Assembly: GCF_031348265.1 (NCBI RefSeq)
Contig: NZ_CP133771.1
Span: 2,046,001-2,110,000 of the forward strand
Source: Streptomyces collinus
Lineage (GTDB): Bacteria > Actinomycetota > Actinomycetes > Streptomycetales > Streptomycetaceae
DNA: 64,000 nt
Reading direction: 5' to 3'
The position numbers and the translations under genes were made by a program. The notes beneath the pieces are model-generated. The model made no database searches. It was not told where the DNA came from and saw only the letters and a program-made list of their open reading frames with translations. Below are positions 49,807 to 61,377 of the stretch, piece after piece. How positions within the stretch are numbered: position 1 is the stretch's first letter; each line of letters opens with the position of its first letter.

Positions 49807-50805
49807 GTGCCAAACGTGACCCGCGCCGACGCTCAGGCCGCCCTGCGCAACCCGCTCGCCTTCATCGCCGAGCGCTGGACCCCGGAACCCCGGACGGTCC
49901 GGCGCGCGGCCCTCTCCGCGCTCCTGATGTCGGTGCTCATCGTCGTCACCGGGGGCGCCGTACGGCTGACCGGCTCGGGCCTGGGCTGCCCGACCTGGCC
50001 CAAGTGCACCGACGATTCGCTCACCGCCACCAGCGAGATGGGCTTCCACGGCGCCATCGAGTTCGGCAACCGCATGCTGACGTACGTGCTGTGCGCCGCC
50101 GTCGGCTGGGCGATCATCGCGGCGCGCTCGCAGAAGCCGTACCGGCGCGGTCTGGTCCGGCTGGGCTGGGCGCAGTTCTGGATCGTGATGAGCAACGCGG
50201 TGCTCGGCGGCATCGTGGTGCTGGTCGGTCTCAACCCGTACACGGTGGCGGCGCACTTCGTGGCGACGTCCGCGCTCATCGCGGTGGCCACAGTGATGTG
50301 GCAGCGCACCCGTGAGGGTGACGGGGCGCCCAGCCCGCTGGTCGGCAAGGCCGTGCAGCAGCTGGTGTGGTTCCTGACCGCAGCGGCCGTTCTGCTCATC
50401 CTGGTCGGCACGGTCGTGACCGGCGCGGGCCCGCACGCGGGCGACTCCAGCGAGGTCGAGCGGATGCCGGTCGACTGGGAGACGGTGAGCAAGCTGCACG
50501 CCGTCCTGGCGTGGATCGTGGTGACGCTGACGTTCGCCCTGTGGTTCGTCCTCAAGGCGGTCGACGCGCCGAGGAACCCGCTGAACCGCACCCGCGAGCT
50601 GTTCCTGATCCTGCTCGCGCAGGGCGTCATCGGCTACGTCCAGTACTTCACGGACCTGCCCGAGGTCCTGGTCGGCCTGCACATGCTGGGCTCGGCCGTG
50701 ATGTGGATCTGGGTGCTGCGGGTGGTGCTGTCGCTCCGGGAACGGCCGGAGGCTGCCGTGGACCTGCCCGGTCCCACGGCCGAGGCCAGCCTGACGAAGG
50801 CTTAG
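49807..50805 (+). CDS. ctaA: Heme A synthase
   Basis: A 332-residue, eight-helix membrane protein of the CtaA/COX15 family. The first extracytoplasmic loop has GGAVRLTGSGLGCPTWPKC with paired Cys, followed by HGAIEFGNRMLTYVL (catalytic Glu and heme His), AAHFVATSALIAV, VSKLHAVLAWIVV and VGLHMLGSAVMWIW histidines. It oxidises heme O to heme A for cytochrome c oxidase. GTG 49807 is chosen: TACGAT (49794-49799) is a -10 ending 7 bases before it, implying a leaderless mRNA. ATG 49798 would add three residues. Confidence 0.92.
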   Translation: MPNVTRADAQAALRNPLAFIAERWTPEPRTVRRAALSALLMSVLIVVTGGAVRLTGSGLGCPTWPKCTDDSLTATSEMGFHGAIEFGNRMLTYVLCAAVGWAIIAARSQKPYRRGLVRLGWAQFWIVMSNAVLGGIVVLVGLNPYTVAAHFVATSALIAVATVMWQRTREGDGAPSPLVGKAVQQLVWFLTAAAVLLILVGTVVTGAGPHAGDSSEVERMPVDWETVSKLHAVLAWIVVTLTFALWFVLKAVDAPRNPLNRTRELFLILLAQGVIGYVQYFTDLPEVLVGLHMLGSAVMWIWVLRVVLSLRERPEAAVDLPGPTAEASLTKA

Positions 50806-51908
50806 TCGAGCCCGTACACCCGCCGCGCGTTCTCCGACGCCAGCATGCCCGCCACCCGCTGCGCGTCGGCCAGGGACCACGCCCCCTCGGCGACCCAGGT
50901 GCCGAGCACCCGCCCGAGGGCCTCGCGGAACAGGCGGGCGCCCACCACGTGCAGTTCGGGCAGGCCCTGCGCCCCGGTGGAGAAGAGGATCTTTCCGAAG
51001 GGCGCCAGTTCCAGGATCTCGGCGAGGACGGTCGCGGCCTGGGCGCCCGCGCGGACCAGGGCGGCGCCGCAGTCGACGTGGACGTGCGGGAAGACACCGG
51101 CGAGATGGGCCGCATTGCGGTGGTACGGGTAGCCGTGCAGCAGGACCAGGTCCGTGCCGAGCCCGGCCGTGGCGCGCACGAAGTCCGTCAGCAGCACCGG
51201 GTCCGTACGGTCGGTCCGCAGCCCCGGCGCCCCCAGCCCCGCGTGCAGCTGGAGCGGCAGGCCCGAGGCGACCGCGCTCCACAGCAGATGCCGCAGCAGC
51301 ACCGGGTCGCTCAGCTCCCCGCCGACCCCCCGCCCGGCGAGCCAGCGGCCGGCCGCCCCGCGCACCTCCCCCGGCCCGGGCGGCTCCGGCGCGAGCGCGA
51401 GGCCGTGCCGTGCGCCCGCGACCGAGGTGAAGGCGACGGCGTTCGCGGCGGCCGCGTGCACCGACTCAGCGAGGTTGGCGAGGAAGGACTCGACGGTTCC
51501 GGAGGTGTCGGCGACCTGCTCGGCGAGGAGTTCCAGGCGGACGATCTCGCGGGCCTCGGCGGCTCCGGCACAGGCCAGCTCGCCGGGTTCCGTCAGATCG
51601 CCGGGCAGGCCGGTGTCGACCAGGTACGTGGTGATGCCGCTGCCGCGCAGGAGCCGGCGGCCGGATTCCAGGACGCCCAGTTCCCGGCGGCGGGCCAGGT
51701 AGCGGGCGGGCGCGCAGTGCGGTTCCAGGCCGAGCAGGGGTGGGCACCAGCGCCGCACGGCGAAGCCGGTCTGGGTGTCGAAGAGGGTGGTGCCGGGGGC
51801 GGGTGGGCCCTCGGTGCGGCTGAGGTGGGCCTCGAAGGTGCCGAGGCCCAGCTCCGTGCGGAGCACTCCGTGGCAGTACTGGTCCACCAGTGACGGCGTT
51901 TCGATCAT
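50802..51908 (-). CDS. Amidohydrolase family protein
   Basis: A 368-residue TIM-barrel metal hydrolase of the amidohydrolase-2 type: LVDQYCHGVL near the N-terminus (metal-site His), LPLQLHAGLGAPGLRTDRTDP with a second His, LVLLHGYPYHRNAAHLAGVFPHVHVDCG and ILFSTGAQGLPELHVVG. The usual N-terminal HxH is replaced by CHG, so metal binding may be altered. It converges on ctaA and the two stop codons share four bases. No operon partner. Substrate unknown. Confidence 0.8.
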   Translation of the reverse strand: MIETPSLVDQYCHGVLRTELGLGTFEAHLSRTEGPPAPGTTLFDTQTGFAVRRWCPPLLGLEPHCAPARYLARRRELGVLESGRRLLRGSGITTYLVDTGLPGDLTEPGELACAGAAEAREIVRLELLAEQVADTSGTVESFLANLAESVHAAAANAVAFTSVAGARHGLALAPEPPGPGEVRGAAGRWLAGRGVGGELSDPVLLRHLLWSAVASGLPLQLHAGLGAPGLRTDRTDPVLLTDFVRATAGLGTDLVLLHGYPYHRNAAHLAGVFPHVHVDCGAALVRAGAQAATVLAEILELAPFGKILFSTGAQGLPELHVVGARLFREALGRVLGTWVAEGAWSLADAQRVAGMLASENARRVYGLD

Positions 51909-51997
51909 CCGGGCCTCCCGGTGTGGACCCTGTTGCTCTCAAGGGTCCTAACGGGTGAACCGGGTTCGAGGTGGCGGTCCCGGGGTGGGGGTCCGGG

Positions 51998-52078
51998 TCA
52001 CGGGACGGCTGCGGACCGGTTGTGGCTGGTCGCGCCCCCGCGGCGGAGCCGCAGATCGATACAGCCCCGCGCCCCCGA
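51998..52078 (-). repeat. Dispersed Streptomyces intergenic repeat, copy 3 (long form)
   Basis: On the minus strand GGGGGCGCGGGGCTGTATCG starts the copy, an inner hairpin CTGCGGCTCCGCCGCGG follows, then GGCGCGACCAGCCACAACC. It shares the GCGCGGGG and GCGCGACCAGCCAC blocks with the copy at 15418-15470 but has an extra segment between them. It fills most of the gap between the amidohydrolase promoter and the end of the gene at 52084. Confidence 0.55.
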
Positions 52079-52083
52079 GAGGG

Positions 52084-52416
52084 TCAGGTGTTCTTGGGGC
52101 CGCCTACTTGGATGCCGGCCATCCGGCTCCACTCGTAGCGGCCCGTCTTGACCTTGGCCGCGAATTCGCCGTCGAAGGACTCGTGGGTCGTGATGCCCGA
52201 CTTCTCCACGGCCTTCTCGGCGATCTCGTAGGAGGGGGCGACCAGGTCGCCCCAGTTGCCGTCCTCGCCGACCAGCACGATGCGGGCACCGCGCTCGCCG
52301 AGGTAGGCGACCTGGCCCTCGGCGCCGCCGTGGGCCTTGGAGAAGGAGGAGATCTGCTTGGCCAGCCGGGCCGCCTTGCGCTCGGCCTTCGGGTCAACCT
52401 GCTGCGTGTCTGCCAT
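52084..52416 (-). CDS. Conserved small protein of unknown function
   Basis: A 110-residue soluble protein (MADTQQVDPKAERKAARLAKQISSFSKAHGGAEGQVAYLGERGARIVLVGEDGNWGDLVAPSYEIAEKAVEKSG...). The first part is a basic helix and the rest an alpha/beta fold. It resembles a conserved Streptomyces protein found beside ctaB; no function is known to me. ATG 52416 is preferred over an upstream Met at 52434, which lacks a ribosome site. Confidence 0.7.
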   Translation of the reverse strand: MADTQQVDPKAERKAARLAKQISSFSKAHGGAEGQVAYLGERGARIVLVGEDGNWGDLVAPSYEIAEKAVEKSGITTHESFDGEFAAKVKTGRYEWSRMAGIQVGGPKNT

Positions 52417-52474
52417 GGTCAGGATGCTACTCACGGGTAGATCGTCTCGCGAGGGCAGGGCGGTGTGATGTACG

Positions 52475-53422
52475 TCAGCGCAGGAACGGGTCGACCGCGA
52501 CCGCCACGAACAGCAGCGAGACGTAGGTGATCGACCAGTGGAACAGGCGCATCTCCTTCAGCTTCGCGCCCGTCACCTCCGCCTTCGCGCGGTTCTGCAG
52601 GCCGTGCGCCTCCCAGAGCCAGAAGCCGCCCGCCAGCAGGGCCACCGAGGTGTAGAACCAGCCGGTGTAGCCGAGGGGGGTGAGCAGGAGCGAGACGCCG
52701 ACCATGACCCAGCTGTAGATCACGATCTGCTTGGCGACGACCTTGTTGGAGGCGACCACCGGCAGCATCGGCACGCCCACGCGCGCGTAGTCCTCCTTGA
52801 CCTTCATGGACAGCGGCCAGTAGTGCGGCGGCGTCCAGAAGAACATGACCATGAAGAGGATGACGGGCGCCCACGACATCGAGTTCGTGACCGAGGACCA
52901 GCCGATCAGCACCGGCAGGCAGCCGGCGATGCCGCCCCACACGATGTTCTGCGAGGTCCGGCGCTTGAGGATCATCGTGTAGACGACCACGTAGAAGAGG
53001 AGCGCGCCGAGGGCGAGCCAGGCGCTCAGCCAGTTCACCGTGAGGCCGAACAGCAGCGTCGAGGCGACGGCCAGCGTGATGCCGAAGGCGAGGCACTCGC
53101 GCGGGCTGACCATGCCGGTGACCAGCGGCCGCTGCGAGGTGCGGTCCATCAGCGCGTCGATGTCGCGGTCGATGTACATGTTGAGCGCGTTGGCGCCGCC
53201 CGCGGACATGTAGCCGCCGAGGCACGTCAGCAGCACCAGCGTCAGGTCGGGCACGCCCTGCTGCGCCAGGAACATCACCGGCACGGTGGTGATCAGCAGC
53301 AGCTCGATGATCCGCGGCTTGGTGAGAGCCACGAATGCCATGACACGGGCCCCGAGCGGCCGGTGGGCCGGGCTCTGGTCCGTCCCGGTCATCCCCGCTG
53401 GACGGGATTCAACGGCCGTCAC
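52475..53422 (-). CDS. ctaB: Protoheme IX farnesyltransferase (heme O synthase)
   Basis: About 315 residues with nine helices of the UbiA/CtaB family. The first Asp-rich motif is [19 protein letters not shown], the second [44 protein letters not shown] is the first helix region. It adds the farnesyl group to heme b to make heme O, the substrate of CtaA. GTG 53422 follows AGGGG; GTG 53428 is also possible. It is divergent from tkt. Confidence 0.93.
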   Translation of the reverse strand: MTAVESRPAGMTGTDQSPAHRPLGARVMAFVALTKPRIIELLLITTVPVMFLAQQGVPDLTLVLLTCLGGYMSAGGANALNMYIDRDIDALMDRTSQRPLVTGMVSPRECLAFGITLAVASTLLFGLTVNWLSAWLALGALLFYVVVYTMILKRRTSQNIVWGGIAGCLPVLIGWSSVTNSMSWAPVILFMVMFFWTPPHYWPLSMKVKEDYARVGVPMLPVVASNKVVAKQIVIYSWVMVGVSLLLTPLGYTGWFYTSVALLAGGFWLWEAHGLQNRAKAEVTGAKLKEMRLFHWSITYVSLLFVAVAVDPFLR

Positions 53423-53775
53423 GCACACCCCTACAGAGACATCCCAGCAAGCCTCACCGCTGTGAAGTCCCGGTAAAGGCTCGCGCGTACCACGCCACTT
53501 TAGACGTTGCCCAGACTCGGACATTCGCGGGGGTCGGCTCGTGTTGGGAGGGGGCTTCCGAAGGGCGCGCCGAAGCTCGATTGAGCACCCGGATGAGCGG
53601 CTCCGTATTCACCTGTCGAATGCGGTACGGCCCAGTCAGGAGGCGGATCGGGATCGGTCCCGGCACTCTGGAGTGACTCGAAAAAACGCACGTCCCACGG
53701 GGGTAGGCTCGACTGCGGCCGGTGGGCGCCCCGATACACCGGCATCCGACATGTGGAGAGGAGCCCTGACCCAGG
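53423..53775. other. Divergent promoter region between ctaB and tkt
   Basis: These 353 bases hold no convincing gene. TAGGCT at 53704-53709 is a likely -10 for the pentose phosphate operon, and GGAGAGGAG at 53757-53765 is the purine-rich stretch before the tkt GTG. A poly-A run (AAAAAA) after TGACTCG near 53680 stands out in this GC-rich DNA. Confidence 0.5.
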
Positions 53776-55863
<2,088 letters not shown>

Positions 55864-55897
55864 CGCTTATACACGACACGTAGGAGATGGAATTTCC

Positions 55898-57016
55898 ATG
55901 ACAGACGCACTCAAGCGCCTCTCCGAGGAAGGCGTGGCGATCTGGCTGGACGACCTGTCGCGCAAGCGGATCACGTCCGGCAACCTCGCCGAGCTGATCG
56001 ACCAGCAGCACGTCGTGGGCGTCACCACCAACCCGTCGATCTTCCAGAAGGCGATCTCGCAGGGCGACGGCTACGACACGCAGCTGACCGACCTCGCCGC
56101 CCGCAAGGTCACCGTCGAAGAGGCCATCCGCATGATCACGACGGCGGACGTCCGTGACGCCGCCGACATCCTGCGCCCGGTCTTCGACGCCACCGGCGGC
56201 AAGGACGGCCGGGTCTCGATCGAGGTCGACCCGCGCCTGGCGCACAACACGCGGGCGACGGTCGCCGAGGCCAAGCAGCTCGCGTGGCTGGTGGACCGGC
56301 CCAACACGCTCATCAAGATCCCGGCGACCGAGGCGGGCATCCCGGCCATCGCCGAGACCATCGGCCTGGGCATCAGCGTCAACGTCACGCTGATCTTCTC
56401 GCTGGAGCGCTACCGCCTGGTCATGGACGCGTTCCTGGAGGGCCTGGAGAAGGCCAAGGAGCGCGGACTGGACCTGTCGCAGATCCACTCCGTGGCCTCG
56501 TTCTTCGTGTCCCGCGTGGACACCGAGATCGACAAGCGGATCGACGCGCTGGGCACCGACGAGGCCAAGGCCGCGCGCGGCAAGGCCGGCGTCGCCAACG
56601 CCCGGCTGGCCTACCAGGCGTACGAGGAGGTCTTCTCCTCGGACCGCTGGAGCGCCCTGGAGAAGGCGGGCGCCAACAAGCAGCGTCCGCTGTGGGCGTC
56701 CACCGGCGTGAAGGACAAGGCGTACAAGCCCACCCTGTACGTCGACGAGCTGGTCGCGCCGAACACGGTGAACACCATGCCGGAGGCGACCCTGTTCGCC
56801 ACGGAGGAGCAGGGCGAGATCCGCGGCAACGCCGTCGCCGGCACGTACGAGCAGGCCCGCGCCGACCTCGACGCGGTCGAGAAGCTCGGGATCAAGTACG
56901 ACGACGTGGTCCAGCTGCTGGAGGAGGAGGGCGTCGAGAAGTTCGAGGCCTCCTGGACCGACCTGCTGAAGTCGACCGAGGCCGAGCTCAAGCGCCTCGC
57001 CCCCTCGGAGGGCTGA
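55898..57016 (+). CDS. tal: Transaldolase
   Basis: A 372-residue enzyme of the long actinobacterial/plant type. Schiff-base Lys lies in [36 protein letters not shown] and [15 protein letters not shown] are family signatures. It exchanges dihydroxyacetone units between sedoheptulose 7-phosphate and glyceraldehyde 3-phosphate. TAGGAGATGG precedes the ATG at a slightly long spacing. zwf begins 4 bases after its stop, so the genes are coupled. Confidence 0.95.
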   Translation: MTDALKRLSEEGVAIWLDDLSRKRITSGNLAELIDQQHVVGVTTNPSIFQKAISQGDGYDTQLTDLAARKVTVEEAIRMITTADVRDAADILRPVFDATGGKDGRVSIEVDPRLAHNTRATVAEAKQLAWLVDRPNTLIKIPATEAGIPAIAETIGLGISVNVTLIFSLERYRLVMDAFLEGLEKAKERGLDLSQIHSVASFFVSRVDTEIDKRIDALGTDEAKAARGKAGVANARLAYQAYEEVFSSDRWSALEKAGANKQRPLWASTGVKDKAYKPTLYVDELVAPNTVNTMPEATLFATEEQGEIRGNAVAGTYEQARADLDAVEKLGIKYDDVVQLLEEEGVEKFEASWTDLLKSTEAELKRLAPSEG

Positions 57017-57020
57017 ACAG

Positions 57021-58544
57021 GTGTCGAGCAGCAACCCGCTGCGTGACCCCGCGGACCGACGGCTCCCGCGTATCGCGGGGCCGTCGGGCCTGGTCATCTT
57101 CGGCGTCACGGGCGACCTGTCCCGGAAGAAGCTCATGCCCGCCGTGTACGACCTCGCCAACCGGGGTCTGCTGCCGCCGGGCTTCTCGCTGGTGGGCTTC
57201 GCCCGCCGCGAGTGGGCTCATGAGGACTTCGCGCAGGAAGTGCACGACGCGGTCAAGGAGCACGCCCGCACACCCTTCCGCGAGGAGGTCTGGCAGCAGC
57301 TCATCCAGGGCATGCGCTTCGTGCAGGGCACGTTCGACGACGACGACGCCTTCGAGCGGCTGCGCTCCACGATCGACGAGCTGGACAAGGCACAGGGCAC
57401 GGGCGGCAACTTCGCCTTCTACCTGTCCGTGCCGCCGTCGGCGTTCCCGGTGGTCATCCAGCAGCTGAAGAAGCACCAGCTGGCCGACCAGACGGGCGGT
57501 TCCTGGCGGCGCGCGGTCATCGAGAAGCCGTTCGGCCACAACCTGGAGTCGGCCGAGGAGCTCAACAAGGTCGTCCACGAGGTCTTCGCCCCGGACCAGG
57601 TCTTCCGCATCGACCACTACCTGGGCAAGGAGACCGTCCAGAACATCCTGGCGCTGCGCTTCGCCAACACGATGTTCGAACCGATCTGGAACCGGTCCTT
57701 CGTGGACCACGTGCAGATCACCATGGCCGAGGACATCGGCATCGGCGGCCGGGCCGGGTACTACGACGGCATCGGCGCCGCCCGTGACGTCATCCAGAAC
57801 CACCTGCTCCAGCTCATGGCCCTGACGGCCATGGAGGAGCCGGCCTCCTTCGACGCGGACGCGCTGGCCGCCGAGAAGACCAAGGTCCTCGGCGCCGTGA
57901 GGCTGCCGCAGGACCTGGGCCGGGACACCGTGCGCGGGCAGTACTCCGCGGGCTGGCAGGGCGGCGCGAAGGTGATCGGCTATCTCGACGAGGACGGCAT
58001 CGACGCCTCCTCGAAGACCGACACCTACGCCGCGATCAAGCTGGAGATCGACAACCGCCGCTGGGCGGGCGTCCCCTTCTACCTGCGCACCGGCAAGCGG
58101 CTGGGCCGCCGGGTGACGGAGATCGCCGTCGTGTTCCAGCGGGCCCCGCACTCCCCCTTCGACTCCACCGCGACCGAGGAACTCGGCTCCAACGCGATCG
58201 TCATCCGCGTCCAGCCGGACGAGGGCGTCACGGTCCGCTTCGGCTCGAAGGTGCCGGGCACGTCGATGGAGATCCGGGACGTGTCGATGGACTTCGCGTA
58301 CGGCGAGTCCTTCACGGAGTCGAGCCCGGAGGCCTACGAGCGTCTGATCCTGGACGTTCTGCTCGGTGACTCGAACCTCTTCCCGCGCACCGAGGAGGTC
58401 GAGCTGTCCTGGAAGATCCTCGACCCGATCGAGGAGTACTGGGACAAGAACGGCAAGCCCGCCCAGTACCAGGCCGGTACCTGGGGGCCCGTCGAGGCGG
58501 ACGAAATGCTCGAGCGACACGGACGGAGCTGGCGCCGGCCATGA
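57021..58544 (+). CDS. zwf: Glucose-6-phosphate 1-dehydrogenase
   Basis: A 507-residue enzyme. The cofactor site is IFGVTGDLSRKKLMPAVYDL and the active-site signature RIDHYLGKETVQNI contains the catalytic His and Lys; the EKPFGHNLESA motif is also present. It makes 6-phosphogluconolactone and NADPH. GTG start. Its stop overlaps opcA (ATGA), and OpcA is its allosteric partner in actinobacteria. Confidence 0.96.
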   Translation: MSSSNPLRDPADRRLPRIAGPSGLVIFGVTGDLSRKKLMPAVYDLANRGLLPPGFSLVGFARREWAHEDFAQEVHDAVKEHARTPFREEVWQQLIQGMRFVQGTFDDDDAFERLRSTIDELDKAQGTGGNFAFYLSVPPSAFPVVIQQLKKHQLADQTGGSWRRAVIEKPFGHNLESAEELNKVVHEVFAPDQVFRIDHYLGKETVQNILALRFANTMFEPIWNRSFVDHVQITMAEDIGIGGRAGYYDGIGAARDVIQNHLLQLMALTAMEEPASFDADALAAEKTKVLGAVRLPQDLGRDTVRGQYSAGWQGGAKVIGYLDEDGIDASSKTDTYAAIKLEIDNRRWAGVPFYLRTGKRLGRRVTEIAVVFQRAPHSPFDSTATEELGSNAIVIRVQPDEGVTVRFGSKVPGTSMEIRDVSMDFAYGESFTESSPEAYERLILDVLLGDSNLFPRTEEVELSWKILDPIEEYWDKNGKPAQYQAGTWGPVEADEMLERHGRSWRRP

Positions 58545-59641
58545 AGATAGACCTCACGGACACCACCGCCAGCAAGGTCAACAAGGCGTTGGTGCAGGGG
58601 CGCAGGGCGATCGGCACCCCGGCGGTCGGCATGGTGCTCACGCTGGTCATCGTGACGGACGAGGAGAACGCCTACGACGCGCTGAAGGCCGCGAGCGACG
58701 CCGCGCACGAGCATCCCTCGCGCACGCTCGTGGTCATCAGGCGCGTCTCCCGCTCGCCCCGCGACCGTACGCAGTCCCGCCTGGACGCGGAGGTGCGCGT
58801 CGGTGCCGACGCCGGATCCGGTGAGACGGTGGTGCTCCGGCTGTACGGCGAAGTCGCGGACCACGCCCAGTCGGTGGTGCTGCCGCTGCTGCTGCCGGAC
58901 GCCCCGGTGGTGGTGTGGTGGCCGGTGAACGCGCCGCTCGACCCGGCGAAGGACCCCCTGGGTGCCCTCGCGCAGCGCCGCGTCACCGACACGTACGCCT
59001 CCGAGCAGCCGGTACGGGACCTGGCGACCCGGTCCCGGGCTTACACCCCCGGCGACACGGACCTGTCCTGGACGCGCATCACGCCCTGGCGTTCCATGCT
59101 GGCGGCGGCCCTCGACCAGGTCACCTGCGAGGTCCGGGCCGTCGAGGTGGAGGGCGAGGAGTTCAACCCGAGCTGTGAGCTGCTGGCGATGTGGCTCGCG
59201 GACCGGCTGGACGTCCCCGTGAAGCGCTCGCTGTCCGGCGGCCCCGGTCTGACGGCGGTCCGGATGGACACCAACTGCGGCCCGATCAAGCTGGACCGTG
59301 CCGACGGCTCCCTGGCGACGCTCTCCATCGAGGGCCAGCCGGACCGGGCCGTGGCGCTCAAGCGCCGGGAGACCGCCGAGCTGATGGCGGAGGAACTGCG
59401 GCGGCTGGACCCGGACGACACGTACGCGTCGGCGCTGCGGTACGGGGTGGACCGGCTGAAGTCCGCGTCGCCGGTGCAGTCGACGCCGTCGGTGCCCAAA
59501 AGTGAAGGGCGAGCAGGACTCGCCCTCCCCGCTCCCGTTGAAAGGGCTGCGAAAGCACCCGCTGCGGAAGCGACGGCGCAGGCACCGGTGAGGCGGGAAC
59601 CGCCCGAGCTGGAGCCGGTACGGAAGGCGACGACCAAGTGA
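58541..59641 (+). CDS. opcA: OpcA, glucose-6-phosphate dehydrogenase assembly protein
   Basis: A 366-residue protein with the conserved OpcA core: TLVIVTDEENAYDALKAASDAAHEHPSRTLVVIRR, LPDAPVVVWWPVNAP and TRITPWRSMLAAALDQV. The last 50 or so residues (Ala/Pro rich) are variable. OpcA stabilises and activates Zwf. It overlaps zwf and pgl by 4 bp each, which suits a stoichiometric partner. Confidence 0.94.
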   Translation: MKIDLTDTTASKVNKALVQGRRAIGTPAVGMVLTLVIVTDEENAYDALKAASDAAHEHPSRTLVVIRRVSRSPRDRTQSRLDAEVRVGADAGSGETVVLRLYGEVADHAQSVVLPLLLPDAPVVVWWPVNAPLDPAKDPLGALAQRRVTDTYASEQPVRDLATRSRAYTPGDTDLSWTRITPWRSMLAAALDQVTCEVRAVEVEGEEFNPSCELLAMWLADRLDVPVKRSLSGGPGLTAVRMDTNCGPIKLDRADGSLATLSIEGQPDRAVALKRRETAELMAEELRRLDPDDTYASALRYGVDRLKSASPVQSTPSVPKSEGRAGLALPAPVERAAKAPAAEATAQAPVRREPPELEPVRKATTK

Positions 59642-60423
59642 GTACGGCACCGCAGCTGGTCGTGCACCGCGACAAGCAGCTGATGGCGCAGGCCGCGGCG
59701 GCCCGGCTGATCACCAAGATCGTGGACGCGCAGGCCTCCCGGGGCTCGGCGTCCGTGGTCCTGACGGGCGGCCGCAACGGCAACGGCCTGCTGGCCGCCC
59801 TGGCCGCGGCCCCCGCCCGGGACGCGATCGACTGGAGCCGGCTCGACCTCTGGTGGGGCGACGAGCGGTTCCTGCCCGAGGGTGACCCGGAGCGCAACGT
59901 CACCCAGGCGAGGGAGGCCCTCCTCGACTCGGTGCCGGTCGATCCGAAGCGGGTGCACGCGATGCCCGCGTCGGACGGGCCGCACGGCACCGACGTGGAC
60001 GCGGCGGCCGCCGCGTACGCGGAGGAACTGGCGCGGGCGGCGGGCCCGGAGAACCACGGTCCCGTGCCCACGTTCGACGTGCTGATGCTGGGCGTCGGAC
60101 CGGACACGCATGTGGCGTCGCTGTTCCCGGAGTTGCCGGCGGTCAGGGAGACCGACCGCACGGTGGTCGGGGTCCACGGCGCGCCCAAGCCGCCGCCGAC
60201 CCGGGTGACGCTGACGCTGCCGGCGATCCGCGCGGCCCGTGAGGTGTGGCTTCTCGCGGCCGGGGAGGACAAGGCCCAGGCGGCGGCGATCGCCCTCTCG
60301 GGCGCGGGCGAGATCCAGGCGCCGGCGGCGGGGGCGTACGGCAGGAGCCGGACCCTGTGGCTCCTGGACGGGGCGGCGGCTTCCCAACTGCCGCGTTCCT
60401 TGTATCCGCCGGCTTCGGCTTAG
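59638..60423 (+). CDS. pgl: 6-phosphogluconolactonase
   Basis: A 261-residue DevB-type enzyme: VVLTGGRNGNGLLAAL (phosphate-binding loop), DWSRLDLWWGDERFLPEGDPERN and DVLMLGVGPDTHVASLFPE, where the GxGPDxHxAS region holds the catalytic His. It hydrolyses the Zwf product to 6-phosphogluconate. GTG start overlapping the opcA stop. Two hairpins end the operon. Confidence 0.94.
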   Translation: MSTAPQLVVHRDKQLMAQAAAARLITKIVDAQASRGSASVVLTGGRNGNGLLAALAAAPARDAIDWSRLDLWWGDERFLPEGDPERNVTQAREALLDSVPVDPKRVHAMPASDGPHGTDVDAAAAAYAEELARAAGPENHGPVPTFDVLMLGVGPDTHVASLFPELPAVRETDRTVVGVHGAPKPPPTRVTLTLPAIRAAREVWLLAAGEDKAQAAAIALSGAGEIQAPAAGAYGRSRTLWLLDGAAASQLPRSLYPPASA

Positions 60424-60436
60424 GCCACCAGGCCTG

Positions 60437-60495
60437 TGCCCATCCACCACCCGCAGGTGCCCCTTGCCAGGGCAGTTTCGGGCGGTGGATGGGCA
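60437..60495. terminator. Hairpin after pgl
   Basis: TGCCCATCCACC (60437-60448) and GGTGGATGGGCA (60484-60495) are perfect 12-bp arms around a 35-base loop that can itself fold. It starts 14 bases after the pgl stop. Confidence 0.65.
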
Positions 60496-60508
60496 TAGGT
60501 CCGGGGGT

Positions 60509-60529
60509 CCAGGGGGCGGAGCCCCCTGG
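60509..60529. terminator. Second hairpin between convergent pgl and permease genes
   Basis: CCAGGGGGC-GGA-GCCCCCTGG is a perfect 9-bp stem with a 3-base loop, 9 bases past the stop of the permease gene on the minus strand. Confidence 0.7.
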
Positions 60530-60537
60530 TACAACGG

Positions 60538-61377
60538 CTACTTGACCGACCCCGCCATCACGCCCTGCACGAAGTGCCGCTGGAACGCGAAGAACACGAC
60601 CACCGGAACCACCAGGGACACGAACGCCCCGGGCGCCAGGACATCGATGTTGCTGCCGAACTGGCGTATCTGCGACTGGAGTTCCACCGTGAGCGGCTGC
60701 GACGCACTGTCCGCGAACAGCAGCGCCACCAGCATGTCGTTCCATACCCACAGGAACTGGAAGATGGCCAGCGAGGCGATCGCGGGCCGCCCCACGGGCA
60801 GGACGAGCCGCGTGAAGATACGCCACTCGCTGCCCCCGTCCATGCGGGCCGCCTCCAGCATCTCCTTCGGCATCTCGGCGAAGTAGTTCCGCAGCAGGAA
60901 CACCGCGAAGGGCAGGCCGTAGGCCACATGGAAGAGCACGACACCGGGGATCGTGCCGAACAGGCCCAGCTGCCCGAAGAGTTTGGCGACCGGCAGCAGA
61001 CCGATCTGCACCGGCACCACCAGCAGCGCGACCACGACCAGGAAGATCGCCTCCCGGCCGGGGAAGTCCAGCCACGCGAAGGCGTACCCCGCGAGCGCCG
61101 CGACGACCACGACCAGCACGGTCGTCGGCACCGATATCAGCACCGTGTTCCAGAACGCCTGCGTGATCCCGGCGTTCCCCAGCAGCGACGAGTAGTTGTC
61201 GAAGGACAGCTGCCCGGGGCTGGAGAACACCGTCCACCAGCCGCCCTTCGCCGTGTCCTCGGCGGACCGCAGCGAGGACAGGAACAGCCCGGCCAGCGGC
61301 GTCATCCACACCAGGCCGACCACCACGAGAAAGGCCTGGACGACTCCGTTGCCCAGCCCGCGCCGAACCGCGTTCAT
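60538..61377 (-). CDS. Carbohydrate ABC transporter permease (MalG type)
   Basis: A 279-residue protein with six helices and EAA loop MLEAARMDGGSEWRIFTRLVLP; C-terminus HFVQGVMAGSVK. LFGTIPGVVLFHVAYGLPFAVFLLRNYFAEMP is the usual segment before the loop. It overlaps the MalF partner by 4 bp and is last in the operon. The set resembles alpha-glucoside-type transporters, but the sugar cannot be assigned. Confidence 0.92.
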   Translation of the reverse strand: MNAVRRGLGNGVVQAFLVVVGLVWMTPLAGLFLSSLRSAEDTAKGGWWTVFSSPGQLSFDNYSSLLGNAGITQAFWNTVLISVPTTVLVVVVAALAGYAFAWLDFPGREAIFLVVVALLVVPVQIGLLPVAKLFGQLGLFGTIPGVVLFHVAYGLPFAVFLLRNYFAEMPKEMLEAARMDGGSEWRIFTRLVLPVGRPAIASLAIFQFLWVWNDMLVALLFADSASQPLTVELQSQIRQFGSNIDVLAPGAFVSLVVPVVVFFAFQRHFVQGVMAGSVK

